NCBI GenBank assembly: GCA_034359265.1
Contig: CP136891.1
Coordinates: forward strand, 50,336,001 to 50,400,000
DNA: 64,000 nucleotides
Source of the DNA: Canna indica
Lineage: Eukaryota > Streptophyta > Magnoliopsida > Zingiberales > Cannaceae
Direction of reading: 5' to 3'
Below are positions 22,999 through 34,058 of the stretch, piece by piece (the first letter of the stretch is position 1; each line of letters begins with the position of its first letter). Made by a program: the position numbers and the translations under genes. A model generated the notes under the pieces. That model was not told the origin of the DNA. It worked only from the letters and a program-made list of their open reading frames with translations, and did not search any database.

Positions 22999-24253
22999 TT
23001 TGATTTAGGTCATGACTTCGATTTTAGGGACGTTGGGGTACTATATGGGCATTGCTAGCGTGTCGGCGGCTGCACATTCCATCTTCTCTTGCTGCCGCAT
23101 GAAATAGAGAGAGAGCTTGATTTGATTGGGAAAGTAATACCTTGTTTAATGGGTTCTCTAACATGTGGACATTGTGATATAGGTGAGGTGAATGAGATAT
23201 TAGAAATCTGGTTGGACTAATGGCCGCATGGTTCACCTTGATTTTATTTATTATATATATATATATATATATATTGTGTTCTTTGTGTGGCCAAACAATA
23301 CAAGAGGATAAATGGATGATGTTTACCTTAATTTCTATGTTCATGCATTTGTTTTGTTATATATGAGTTGGAATGATTCCTTACTTAGATTTCTTGTTTG
23401 AGTGGAAACCAAAGCATGCCTAGACCATATGTTTAAGTTTACTTGGCTGCTATTGTAGTTGCTGGAAATTATGGATTGTAAATTTATATTCTTGCTGAAA
23501 TTATAGTTGCTGGAATTATGTGCTGAAATATGTCCTCTTTGCTGAAAACTGGGTCGAACACATGCTGAGATTGATTTTGTCGTAGTGTTGCGAGTCTAAT
23601 GTGTATTATATTGATGTAACCTATCGATCTTCGTGTAAACTATAGTTTGGAAACATAGAAGATGCTTTGGTAGCCTGAACAGTAGTGTGCGGGTAGAAAA
23701 TAAATACTTACAGTAGGCTGAGTATTGTCATGTGCGTGTGAACCGAGCCGGGTTGCGAACTCGATATATCATTCCTGATACACTGTAAACACTTGAAACT
23801 TTGATTTGATATCAGTAGTAAAGCAAGTTTTGGCATGACGACATAAGGGTATAGCGCTCGAGTGAATGTATGCAAAGTTAAACGTGGAGGGTTTGAGGTT
23901 TGGAAAGTGAACCGACATTCCGCAAGATGCGGGAAAGCAAGCAAGCTTAGGGGTTTAGTGGTTCTTAAAATTGATATTTATTGGGTCTTATTGGGCCGAG
24001 TGGTGCAACCCGCGCACGAATTAGCAGTGGGTCATATTGGGCCGAGTGATGCATATCGCGCACGAGATGGTATAAGGCCGGGTAGGCCGAGTGGTGCGCT
24101 TTGCGCATGAGGTGACATTGGGAAGAGTAGGCCGAGTAGTGCGCTTAGTGCACCAGATGACATGGGTCAAAGGGCCTTTCCCGATCGAGTTATGGGCCCT
24201 GAGGCTAGAGGGCCTTCCTAGCTCAGTGAGCCCGAGTGACATGGGTCGGAGGG
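22999..24253 (+). mobile_element. LTR-like sequence, left part, broken by a solo LTR
   Basis: A short leader follows the primer site; from about 23085 the text resembles LTR body sequence ('gctgccgcatgaaatagaga' compares with 38690 and 43725). An (AT)n run is at 23251-23274. Repeats of about 50 bp with 'ggccgagtggtgc' and 'gcgcac' lie at 23985-24170. No coding sequence is seen. Confidence 0.5.
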
Positions 24254-26670
24254 TGTCAGCCCCAACTCAGAGTCACGCGACCGGCCAAGGTATACGTGCC
24301 TATACCCCGCAGCCTAAACCAAGCACATGCCAACTCAACAAGTAATACAACGAAAAAAATAACAAGTTTTATTTCAAATGAAAAGCGAACCAAAACATAG
24401 TTTTATTTGAAAAAGCTCAATGAAACGTAAAGTGCAGAAATAACTATTTAAGTTCAACAATTCAAAAGTTCATATACAAATAAAGTTTGAAATAAATGAC
24501 ATGAATGCCCTCAGGGCTACAACTCCAAATCAAACAGATACAAGTGTATGACTACTACCAAAAGACTCGACTACGACCCTAACTAGGACTGCTATGAGAT
24601 CATGCGGCTCCTCTGCCCTGCAGCGGTGCCAAGTGCATCCGACCCATCTCACCAGTCAAGCTCTGCAAAACAGAAATCACACGACAACAAGTGAGTTTAA
24701 AGAACTCACCGGGCGGTTTTACCAACCCTCACAAATAAAAACACAGAGATGCTAAGAATAAAATCTATCTCTAAAGAGGCAATGTCACGAAGGTGTGACT
24801 TGCTAAAAGGCCAACAGGCCACCCATGCCCCAAGGCATCTAACCCTCCGAAGAAATGTATCAGGCCAAAGCCCACCATGCCCGAAGGCAATAGCATATAC
24901 TAAAGAAGTGCATCGGGCCAAAGCCCACCATTCCCAAAGGCAACAACACATACTAAAGAAGTGCATCGTGCCGAAGCCCACCATGCCCGAAGGCAACAGC
25001 ACATACTAAAGAAGTGCATCAAGCCGAAGCCCACCATGCCCAAAGGCAACAGCACATACTAAAGAAGTGCATCGGGCCGAAGCCCACCATGCTCGAAGGC
25101 AACAGCACATACTAGGATAATCGGGAAAGGCCCTCCGAGCTTATCCAAGTATAAGGAACCTCAGGAGTAATCGGGAAAGACCCTCCGAACTTGCTCCACG
25201 AGATGTGATATCACAAGAGTAATCGGGAAGGTCCTCCGAACTTACTCTTCATGTTGGGAATTTGACGTCCAACCACCGGGGTGTAGCCCGAAATCCAGCT
25301 GCAAATTGAGACGCTCCGCCATTCTCATGGATATGACGCATCAAGACCTAAGTCAAGATTCTTCTACGTTGTCCTAGGGGTGTCCTCATTATGAAGTGTC
25401 TCAACGCTCCAAACCCGATCCCTATCCCTTAGACTCGTAATGTCATGAACCCGTGTGGTTTTATTTCATGCATACTTTATAAGTTGGTTCATAACAGATT
25501 ATTTTCACCCCCTAACCCAATTTTAATTATATAAGTAAAATTTAAATCATCTCAATTAGGGCTTTGTTTTAGGGTTTTGTTTTAGATTACTGTTCTGCCC
25601 AAAACTGCTATGTCTAACTCGAATCTAGTCTCAAAAGTGTGTCTATGCTTCTAAACTATGTTTTTTGGTCGAAACGATAGGTTACACGACTATATTCACA
25701 CATATACACACATCACAACAAACAAATTAACATAAGCACAGATTCATCATCTCAGCATACAATTCCAACAACATGCAATTTTAGAATACTTATAGGATTA
25801 ATTGGAAGAAAAACTAAGGAAGAAATTCAGGATGACGGTCCTCAAATCTGGCTTCAAAAGGCCGGTGGTTCAACCCTTAAAAAGGCTCCAAGGGGTGGCG
25901 GCTCACTCCAAGCTGGTGGCTTGGAGAGAGAAAGAGAGAGGAGAAGGAGAGGGGCTGGCTCGGCTGGCTCCTCTCAGCTTGGCTCCAAAGGGAAGGAAGA
26001 GAGAGAGGGGAGGAAGGGAAAGCAAGCGGCTCGGCTCAGCTCCTCTCGGCTCGACTCCAAAGAAAAGGTAGAGAGGAGAGGAGGAGAAAGGGAAAGTAGG
26101 CGGCTTGGCACGGCTCCTCTCGGCTTGGCTCCAAAGGAAAGGAAGAGAGGAGAGGAGGAGAAGGGCTGGCTCAGGCGACGGCTTGGCTTGGCTCAGAGGT
26201 GGCGGCGGCTCCAGGGGAAAGAGGGAAAGGGGGCTGGCGGCTGGCTCCCTTTCTAAATTTTTTAGGTGGCTCCAAAAATAGGAGCCACAAGCCATGAGGG
26301 ATGGTTTTATACTCTCTCCTCAACCCTAACCCATTAAACCCTTAATCCACAACTTGCATCCACCTTAAGCCAAAATCAAAACCCACTAACCCGATAGACT
26401 TAAATAATTTAATTAATCTCATTCTAATAAATCACAAGCAATTAATTAAATACTCATATGAACATAATTAGCAATTATGCACACACAACATCAAATTAAA
26501 TAATCTCATCTACCCAAGCCTAAAAATTCATAAATTCATATCCTACTTACCCGAGCTTGCAAGCTCGCTCCGGACCATGAGTCAACTTGGCTCGATCACG
26601 AACTAGTTCGCTAGGCTGGCAAACACACATAAGAAAAAAAATAATAAATTTAAATATCTTGGATATTACT
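24254..26670 (-). mobile_element. Solo LTR (Tekay type) with GAGGG target duplication
   Basis: The plus-strand start TGTCAGCCCCAACTC and end GGATATTACT correspond to the LTR end and start on the minus strand. GAGGG occurs at both 24249-24253 and 26671-26675. It contains the hairpin (24696-24710, one mismatch), an acceptor-like site near 24662, five 53-bp repeats and a purine-rich leader. Compared with the LTRs at 47170 and 60015, it lacks several hundred bp around 25800, including the donor-like site. Confidence 0.92.
24852..25116. repeat. 53-bp LTR-internal tandem repeat
   Basis: 'gaagtgcatc' recurs at 24905, 24958, 25011 and 25064, a strict 53-bp spacing; each unit includes 'gaagcccaccatgcccgaag'. 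The same repeat has about 3 copies at 47760-47925 and 60610-60770, and a variant is at 34640-34945. Copy number differs between LTRs of one family. Confidence 0.88.
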
Positions 26671-27505
26671 GAGGGCCTTTCCCGATCGAGTTATGGGCAC
26701 TGAGGCTAGAGGGTCTTCCTAGCTCAGTGAGCCCGAGTGACATGGGTCGGAGGGCCTTTCCCGATCGAGCTATGGGCACTAAGGCTAGAGGGCCTTCCTT
26801 GCTCAATGAGCCCGAGTGTCATGGGTCGGAGGGCCTTTCTTGACCGAGTTATGGGCATTGAGGCTAGAGGGCCTTCCTAGCTCAATGAGCCCGAGTGACA
26901 TGGGTCAGAGGGCCTTTCCCGACCAAGCTATAGTCACTGAGTCTAGAGGGCCTTCCTAGCTTAGTGAACCCGAGTTGAGAGGTTTACTAGGAGTGGTCGG
27001 CCTAGCGAGCCCCCCGAGAGTTGTAAGAGGGTAACTAGAGGACTGTTCTAAATGGGTCGATTTAGTCTGTGTGGTGCGCATAGAGCACGAGTTACTAAAG
27101 TGATATGTACCATGATCATATCAGTCATTAAAACACAGAGATAATTACTGCATTAATTATTTACATGGTTGGCTCGGTGATGGTCGAGACGACCACTCAC
27201 TGAGTTCTTTGAACTCACCATTCTTTTTTGTATGTTGTTTTGCAGAGCATGATCATTGAGTTATGGCACAACTGGGGGCGGCGGACTCCGGTGGCGGTCT
27301 TGTGAAACCCATTGGTGTAGTCGAGTTGAGTCGGATATGAGTTTATATAAGAGACAAATAGTTTGTTTGAGTCTTGTAGTTACTTGAACTTATGAAGTAT
27401 TGATACTTGGTTATATTGCATGGATAATTGTGTTTCTATGGTTTAGGCTCCGGAGTGTCTGTCCGCACTCTGGCCGGTCGCGTGACCCGGATTTGGGGCG
27501 TGACA
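26671..27505 (+). mobile_element. LTR-like sequence, right part, with LTR terminus
   Basis: It continues from 24253. It has the hairpin GAGTTC-TTT-GAACTC (27202-27216), TTTTGCAG ending at 27245, and the LTR terminus GGGGCGTGACA at 27505. The following base starts the AT-rich tandem repeat. Confidence 0.65.
27202..27216 (+). promoter_or_regulatory. LTR hairpin GAGTTC-TTT-GAACTC
   Basis: A perfect 6-bp stem with a 3-nt loop ends 29 nt before an acceptor-like AG at 27244-27245. Confidence 0.6.
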
Positions 27506-28114
27506 TTTTTGTTGGACCATTCTTGTTCATTTAATAAAAAAAGAAGTTTTTTCATGCTCATTTTGGGCTATTCTTGCTCATTTGATAAAAAAAAGAACTT
27601 TTCATAAACATTTCTATATAGATATTAAATGGACATTTATGTAATGTTCGTTCACAAAAATGAGTTTTTAGTTTTTTTAAGAATAAATCTTTTTAATAAT
27701 TTTATAAAAATATCCATGAAAGAAGCCAGATATAGTCCTAACATGGGCGAGAAAAAATATTCTATTTTTCACAAAAGTGTGTAACACGTTACAAACTTTT
27801 TTGAAAAAAATAAAATAAAAATCTAAAAAAAATATATGAAATGTATTTATTATAATAAAAATATATTTTAGATGTATAAAAAAATGTGGCCTGAAAATAT
27901 CGAAAATATTATTTTTGAAAATTTTGAATTGTAAATTAAAAACTATTTTTAAAATTTTGGTTTAATAAAATTATATTTTTAATTTAATAGAAAAAAGATA
28001 AATTTTATGTCATGTATAAATTCAAGTCGGTATACAAAGAAAAATAATTTTAATAAGCATGATCGAAATTTAAATTACAATTACATATAAATATAAATAT
28101 AGACTATATAGATG
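27506..28114. repeat. AT-rich tandem repeat, copy 1, left part
   Basis: It starts near 'ttgttggaccattcttgttc' and runs to 'agactatata', where E3 is inserted. It continues at 36839. Once insertions are removed, the unit is about 855 bp. No coding capacity. Confidence 0.8.
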
Positions 28115-29450
28115 TGTTACGCCCCAACTAAGGGTCGCGTGACCGGCCAGAGTAAGTGTCGATACCCGAAGCCTACCACATGCACTTAACCAATCATAAA
28201 AGAACAACACTGAACCAATGAAAAAGCCAAGAAATAAGCGGCAACCAAACTTTATTAATTTCAAAATAGTTTTAAGTTTAAAGAACAACTTAGCTTTTCA
28301 AATAACAGTTCAAGTTTTAAACAGTAATGTTTTTGAAAACAACCACTCAGTGCAAGATTATCAACCTTAAATAACACGACTACGACTCTATGGACGCCTG
28401 TTACGAGATTTGTGCCTCCACCTGCACTCCAACTGTGTCATGCCACCAAGCCGTACCTCACTGGTCGGACTCTGCAAAACAACAACAAAAAAAACCACGA
28501 GTTCACGAGGAACTGAGTGAGCAGTTCTTCCGAACCTCCACTTAAATCCTTGGCGAGGTAACATATACAAGGTATGATACAAATAGGGAATTTTAGCTAA
28601 TCACACCATGATAACCCACCAGTTTGCCATGTCATGAGCGTAAGTAAATCGACCTCTTTGACCCTTATCAAACTCATTGTCATTCGGCCGCTATAGGCCT
28701 TAACATATGTAAGGGGGGTTCGGCCCTACCGGGCTCCCCCTCTCTACACAAACCAGGCCAGACCGGCCCCCACAATCAGCCCAATGAAGCACACATAATG
28801 TAAACAATCAAATTACCGGGTCCGTCGACTAGGATGGCCACTAGTCTCAGGAACCCTCCGGGTTAGGGATAGCTAGTCCCACCCAACTCGGGTCTACCGT
28901 CAGCGTGGCCCGCTGGTACAATCTCAAGACCCTAATCACCGTTGAGTAGTGTGGTAGCCGTGTGGTTAATAACACTCCTCTGTAGACCATCTAAATCACA
29001 GTACACAGGCAAAGTGCTCTACAGTTTTCCTATTTAAACCTCGGGCTTTCACCCGTACCCGATCCCCTTATTTCGGGCCCCATCAGCCGCACATCAATGC
29101 CCGCTGATTATTCCCTAGGTGTGACACCTAGCTCGTCCACATCCATGTTTTCTCAATAGCTAAACACCCGTGGTGTTATTAAATTCATCTAACATCCTTA
29201 GCCACATTCCATAAGAGTGAACCACATGTCATGTGCAGGAATATGTTCAAATACAAGTGTATCACAGCATACTAATTATATTGACTTTATTTTACAGCTA
29301 ATTGCATAAACTACACGCGATAGCAACATTTAAAGCAATTAAATTCTACATTTATAGAGAAATTTCAGCAAGGTAATAATGTACTAGCATGGAAATCTCA
29401 AACAAACATCAATAGTGCGGTAAAGGAAAATTAATGAATTATATGATACT
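28115..29450 (-). repeat. E3 3' LTR, truncated
   Basis: It matches 32253-33618 nearly base for base up to 'catcaatagtgcggtaaa' and then diverges. An AT-rich filler of about 30 bp (29420-29470) precedes RT-coding sequence. It lacks a short block of about 75 bp that is present near 33060-33110 in the partner. Confidence 0.85.
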
Positions 29451-29474
29451 TAATTCATGAATTTCTTTTTGGGT

Positions 29475-30300
29475 AAGCAAGAAAGCTGCAGATCTCAGTC
29501 ATGCTGGTTGGCCGTCTTCAGTTCTGCACAGCCCTCACCTTTGCAGGATCCACCCTTATCCCTTCCTTGGACTCTATATGGCCCAGGAACCATACACTTT
29601 CCAACCAAAATCCTCACTTGGAGAATTTTGCGAACAACCGGTGCTCTCTGAGGGTTTCCAGGACCATCCGCAAGTGTACGGAGTGCTCCTCCTCACTCTT
29701 GGAGTATACTAAGATGTCGTCAATGAAGACGATCATAAAATTGCCTAGGTACTCCTTAAACACCCGGTTCATCAAGTCCATGAAAGCCACAGGTGTATTG
29801 GTCAGACCAAAAGACATCACTAGGAACTCGTAGTGGCCATAGCGAGTCCTAAAGGCAGTCTTAGGCACATCGCAATCCCGGATTCTCAGCTGATGGTATC
29901 CGAACCTCAAGTCAATCTTAGAAAACCATCGTACTCCCTGCAGTTGGTCAAACAAATCGTCTATCCTCGGTAGTGGGCAACGATTCTTGATCATCACTTT
30001 ATTCAGCTGCCTATAGTCAATACACATGCGCCTAGACCCATCCTTCTTCTTCACGAAGAGTACCGGAGCACCCCATGGTGACACGCTAGGCTGGATGAAG
30101 CCCAGGTCCATCATCTCTTGCAATTGAACTTTTAACTCATTGAGTTTGGCCGGCGCCATCCTATAAGGTGGGATGGAGATCGGCTTCACTTCGGGCTGCA
30201 AATCAATGCAAAAATCAACATCTTTTCTGGGCGGCAATCCCGGCAACTCCTCGAGAAACACATCGGGGAACTTGCAGACTACCTAAGTTCCACCGACATC
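29475..30300 (-). pseudogene. E3 reverse transcriptase domain
   Basis: The open piece 30261-29614 spans the RT from the LPPRKDVDF motif through [14 protein letters not shown] (residues 63-76), [23 protein letters not shown] (a Phe replaces the usual Ser of LRSGYH) and the catalytic FIDD box (residues 179-182). The frame breaks after LFAKFSK; the connection region can be followed in another frame to about 29475, where the interior deletion starts. Converts element RNA to DNA in intact relatives. Confidence 0.88.
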
Positions 30301-30840
30301 CCCTGTCGCACCCCCCTTTTCCTTAGCCACGGATACGAAGGCCAAGAATGATTGTCACCTGCCCTAAAGTAGTTTACGAGCTTTAAGGGTTGAGATGACC
30401 CCAATCGGCTCGCTCCTTCCTTCTCCTTGGAAGGTGAACTGCGATAACCCGGGCTTACTGAACATGACTGTCTTAGCCCTATAATCCAGCAACGCAAAGT
30501 GCTCCGATAGCTAACCCATGCCGAGAATGACATCGAGTTCAAGGATGGGTAGGAGTGTCAAATCTGCCCTCAATGCATGGCCCTAGATGAGCACTTCGCA
30601 GTCTCGGAAAATTGATTTAGCTATAATTGCATCGCCCATAGGCGTTGATACCACAAATGGCCCATTAAGCAGGGAAGGTGCCATAGGTAACTTAGCAGCA
30701 AATTTGACAAACACAAACGAGTTTGTGGCACCCGAATCGAACAGAACATAAGCAATAGATGAATAGACTAAAATAGTACCTGTTACCACTACTCTAGATG
30801 CCTTTGCCCCTTCACGGTTCATGGCATAAAATTGGGTAGA
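30301..30840 (-). pseudogene. E3 aspartic protease domain
   Basis: The open piece 30822-30583 has the active-site motif VLFDSGATNSFV, typical of Ty3/gypsy protease. Downstream, the reading 'LDVILGMG-stop-LSEHFALLDYRAK' shows a TAG in place of a conserved Trp codon near 30510. The remaining linker to RT is interrupted by frame changes. The fold would process the Gag-Pol polyprotein. Confidence 0.8.
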
Positions 30841-32077
30841 CGGTTTCTCAGAGTGACTAGCCTGCGGCCCTATGCTCTGCGTTAGACCCTTCTATGCCAC
30901 TGACCCCACTAACATCGGTGTCTTTCCTTTTTGACAGCTCAGATCTCTAGCCACCTCTGTCCGACAATCCTTCCTAAAGTGGACAACATGCCCACATCTG
31001 AAGCAAGCATCTGTGCGGCCATAGAAGCCCGTAGTGTTTCCAATTACAATGACCACATTGCGGAATGTCTGTCTTCTGAGTAGTGCCCCCTGTCTCTATC
31101 TACCTCGTCGCCCCCGACCCTGAGCCTCTGCAACCTCGGCTACTGCTGCACCCATGACTCTGCTAGTGATCTGCGGTGGTCACAGTCCCCTTTGAATGCC
31201 ATGGCTGGCCTCTTGATCCTTGAGGTCAAAATTTCTTCTTGGGCGGCCCATAATTTCTCTCGGACGACACCAGTGCTTCCTTCCGAATGGCCTCATCCAC
31301 CACTCGATCAAATGTGGAGTCATCGGTGTAATGGATAAGCCTGTCTATCTAAGGTCTCAAACCCTCCACGAACCTTTTCACCCTGGCAGTCTCAGTAGCC
31401 ACTAGAGTTGGGTGGTACTTAGAAAGCCGAGTAAACTCCATTTCATAGTCTGCTACTGACATGCCTCCAGACTGATGCAACAACTCAAAATCTCATGCCC
31501 GCTTATCACAGACACTCATCGGCAGGTACTGCTCCTCTACAGCTTCCCTAAATTCTTTCCAGGTGGGAGGTGGTGCGTGTGCTGCCCTACGATCCCTCCA
31601 GGAATGCAACTAGTACTTGGCAGGTCCCCTTAGTTGCAGGCCAACTATGCGAGCCGCCGCCTCTGACGAGCACGCCAGTCCTATACATAGCTCGTAACAG
31701 TCCTCCAGGAACTCGGTGACTTCTGCTTGCTAGTATGTACCAGTGAATACTGGTGGCCTGAACTTGACGAAGTCTGCGTATGTGGGTGCTCCTGGGACCC
31801 TGACCTGCGGTGCTACCTGCTCAGCCACCTCGGTACCATAGGGGCCACTGGTACCGGCTAGGGCAGCTGTTGTTGTTGTTGCATCTGCTGTCTCAACTCT
31901 TGCTCCCTGCGGAGCGCTTCTTTTAACTGTGCTTCTTGAGCTTGTAGTTGCACAACCACAAAATCCTCACCCTCTTCCTCTGACTGTTCTCTTCCACGGC
32001 CCCGGCCTCGACCTCGGCCCCCGGCGTTCGGTGGAATTTCTACCGCTACCACTCAGAGCAGCAGTACGGATCTCCAT
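30841..32077 (-). pseudogene. E3 gag
   Basis: The start codon is probably at 32075-32077 (MEIRTAALSGSG), which matches the start of the E4 Gag. A frameshift then leads into an Arg/Gly-rich stretch and a Gln-rich coiled segment (32052-31858). The Gag core reads through 31300-31800 with stops at Trp or Gln/Arg positions. The CCHC knuckle CFRCGHVVHFRKDC is intact at 30964-31005. Confidence 0.8.
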
Positions 32078-32236
32078 CCAACTCATTCAATTATAATTTA
32101 AGTTACTAACCGCATGGTGAGCTGAGTTCAGTCGTGGTTGCCTGATCTCGTAGCATAACTATACCGTATGAAGACATGCTAGCATATGCCTCATTCGGTA
32201 CCCAACTCCTAGTCATAGTCAAGACCTAACCAAATG

Positions 32237-32248
32237 CTCTGATACCAA
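32237..32248 (-). other. E3 primer-binding site
   Basis: The minus strand reads TGGTATCAGAGC, the initiator tRNA-Met complement, four bases from the LTR boundary at 32253. Confidence 0.9.
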
Positions 32249-32636
32249 CTTTGTCACGCCCCAACTCAGGGTCGCGTGATCGGCCAGGGTAAGTGTCGAT
32301 ACCCCGAAGCCTACGACATGCACTTAACCAATCATAAAAGAACAACACTGAACCAATGAAAAAACCATGAAATAAATGGCGACCAAACTTTATTAATTTC
32401 AAAATAGTTTTAAGTTTAAAGAATAACTCAACTTTTCAAATAACCGTTCAAGTTTTAAACAATAATGTTTTTACAAACGACCACTCAGTGCATGATTATC
32501 AACCCTAAATATCCCGACTACGACTCTATGGCGGCCTGCTACAAGATCACTGCCTCCACTTGCACTCCAGCTAAGTCATGCCACCAAGTCGTACCCCACT
32601 GGTCGGGCTCTACAACACAACAACAAATAAAACCAT

Positions 32637-32653
32637 GAGTTCACGAGGAACTC
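32637..32653 (-). promoter_or_regulatory. LTR hairpin GAGTTC-ACGAG-GAACTC
   Basis: A perfect 6-bp stem lies in the E3 5' LTR. The partner LTR has the same stem with one mismatch at 28499-28515. Confidence 0.55.
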
Positions 32654-34058
32654 AGTGAGCGGTTCTTCTGAAACTCCACTTAAATCCTTGGCGAGGTAAC
32701 ATATACAAGGTATGATACAAATAGGGAATTTTAGCTAATCACACCATGATAACCCACCGGTTTGCCATGTCATGAGCGTAAGTAAATTGACCTCTTTGAC
32801 CCTTATCAAACTCGGTGTCATTCGGCCGCTATAGGCCTTAACATATGTAAGGGGGGTTCGGCCCTACCGGGCTCCCCCTCTCTACACAAACCAGGCCAGA
32901 TCGGCCCCCACAATCAGCCCAATGAAGCACACATAATGTAACCAATCAAATTATCGGGTCCATTGACTATGATGGCCACTAGTCTCAGGAACCCTTCGGG
33001 TTAGGGATAGCTAGTCCCACCCAACTCGGGTCTACCGTCAGCGTGGCCCGCTGACAAAATCTCAAGACTCTCCGCCACTCGAGTGTAACACCTAGCGGGC
33101 CCGCTGGTACAATCTCAAGATCCTAATCACCGCTGAGTAGTGTGGTAGCCATGTGGTTAATAACACTCCTCTGTAGACCATCTAAATCACAGTACACAAG
33201 CAAAGTGCTCTACAGTTTTCCTATTTAAACCACGGGCTTTCACCCGTACCCGATCCCCCTCATTTCGGGCCCCATCAGCCGCACATCAATGCCCGTTGAT
33301 TATTCCCTAGGTGTGACACCTAGCTCGTCCACATCCATGTTTTCTCAATAGCTAAACACCCGATGGTGTTATTAAATTCATCTAACATCCTTAGCCACAT
33401 TCCATAAGAGTGAACCACATGTCATGTGCAGGAATATGTTCAAATACAAGTGTATCACAGCATACTAATTATATTGACTTTATTTTACAGCTAATTGCAT
33501 AAACTACACGCGATAGCAACATTTAAAGCAATTAAATTCTGCATTTATAGAGAAATTTCAGCAAGGTAATAATGTACTAGCATGGAAACCTCAAACAAAC
33601 ATCAATAGTGCGGTAAACATCAATAATTACATGACCTTTCCCCTTTTTCCTCTATTCAGCCAATCCCTAGATCTCAAAAAACATCATCAATAAAACACAT
33701 AAAGCATAATGAGACAAATCATCCGCACTCTAAATACAAGAACTACAACAATCGGCAAGAATCATCGCGTAAAAACCCGATCCCTGAAAACTTCCAAAGT
33801 TCGACCACCCGCCTCCCCAAAGTTTTTTGACAAACCCGACCACTCACCTTGATCATGAGAAGATGATGGATGGGATGAAGACGATCTCGATTCCTCCTCT
33901 GACGACGCATATCCAGCGCCGCCCCAAAGTTCTCCTCTCCTCCCCCTTCCTCTCTCGGGCTACGTGCGGCTCAACTTGCCTTAAGCCGCACGATGGCTTG
34001 GGGTGAGGGGTTTTATCTTTTTTTTCGATGAGAATGCCCACGATTCACCTAAAGCCCC

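Larger units (their letters stand above)
24172..26990. repeat. 79-bp tandem repeat split by the solo LTR
   Basis: The unit begins 'gagggcctttcccgatcgag' and includes 'gctagagggccttcctagct'. One copy lies at 24172-24253 and about four at 26671-26990. The solo LTR 24254-26670 is inserted between copies, with GAGGG on both sides. Confidence 0.85.

Noticed and set aside
23251..23274. (AT)n run as a possible matrix or origin element
   Set aside because: A plain microsatellite inside LTR-like sequence; nothing else supports a special role.
25802..26295. Overlapping open frames of 89-130 residues on both strands, also at 8391-8891, 35958-36330, 48863-49370 and 61792-62302
   Set aside because: They lie in the purine-rich leader of LTRs and encode only Arg/Glu/Gly/Lys or Pro/Ser/Leu low-complexity strings with no domain; long frames are expected there on both strands.
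30279..30542. 87-residue minus-strand frame beside the protease
   Set aside because: It is read in a different frame from the recognisable protease-RT linker (LSEHFALLDYRAK...), so it is a shadow.
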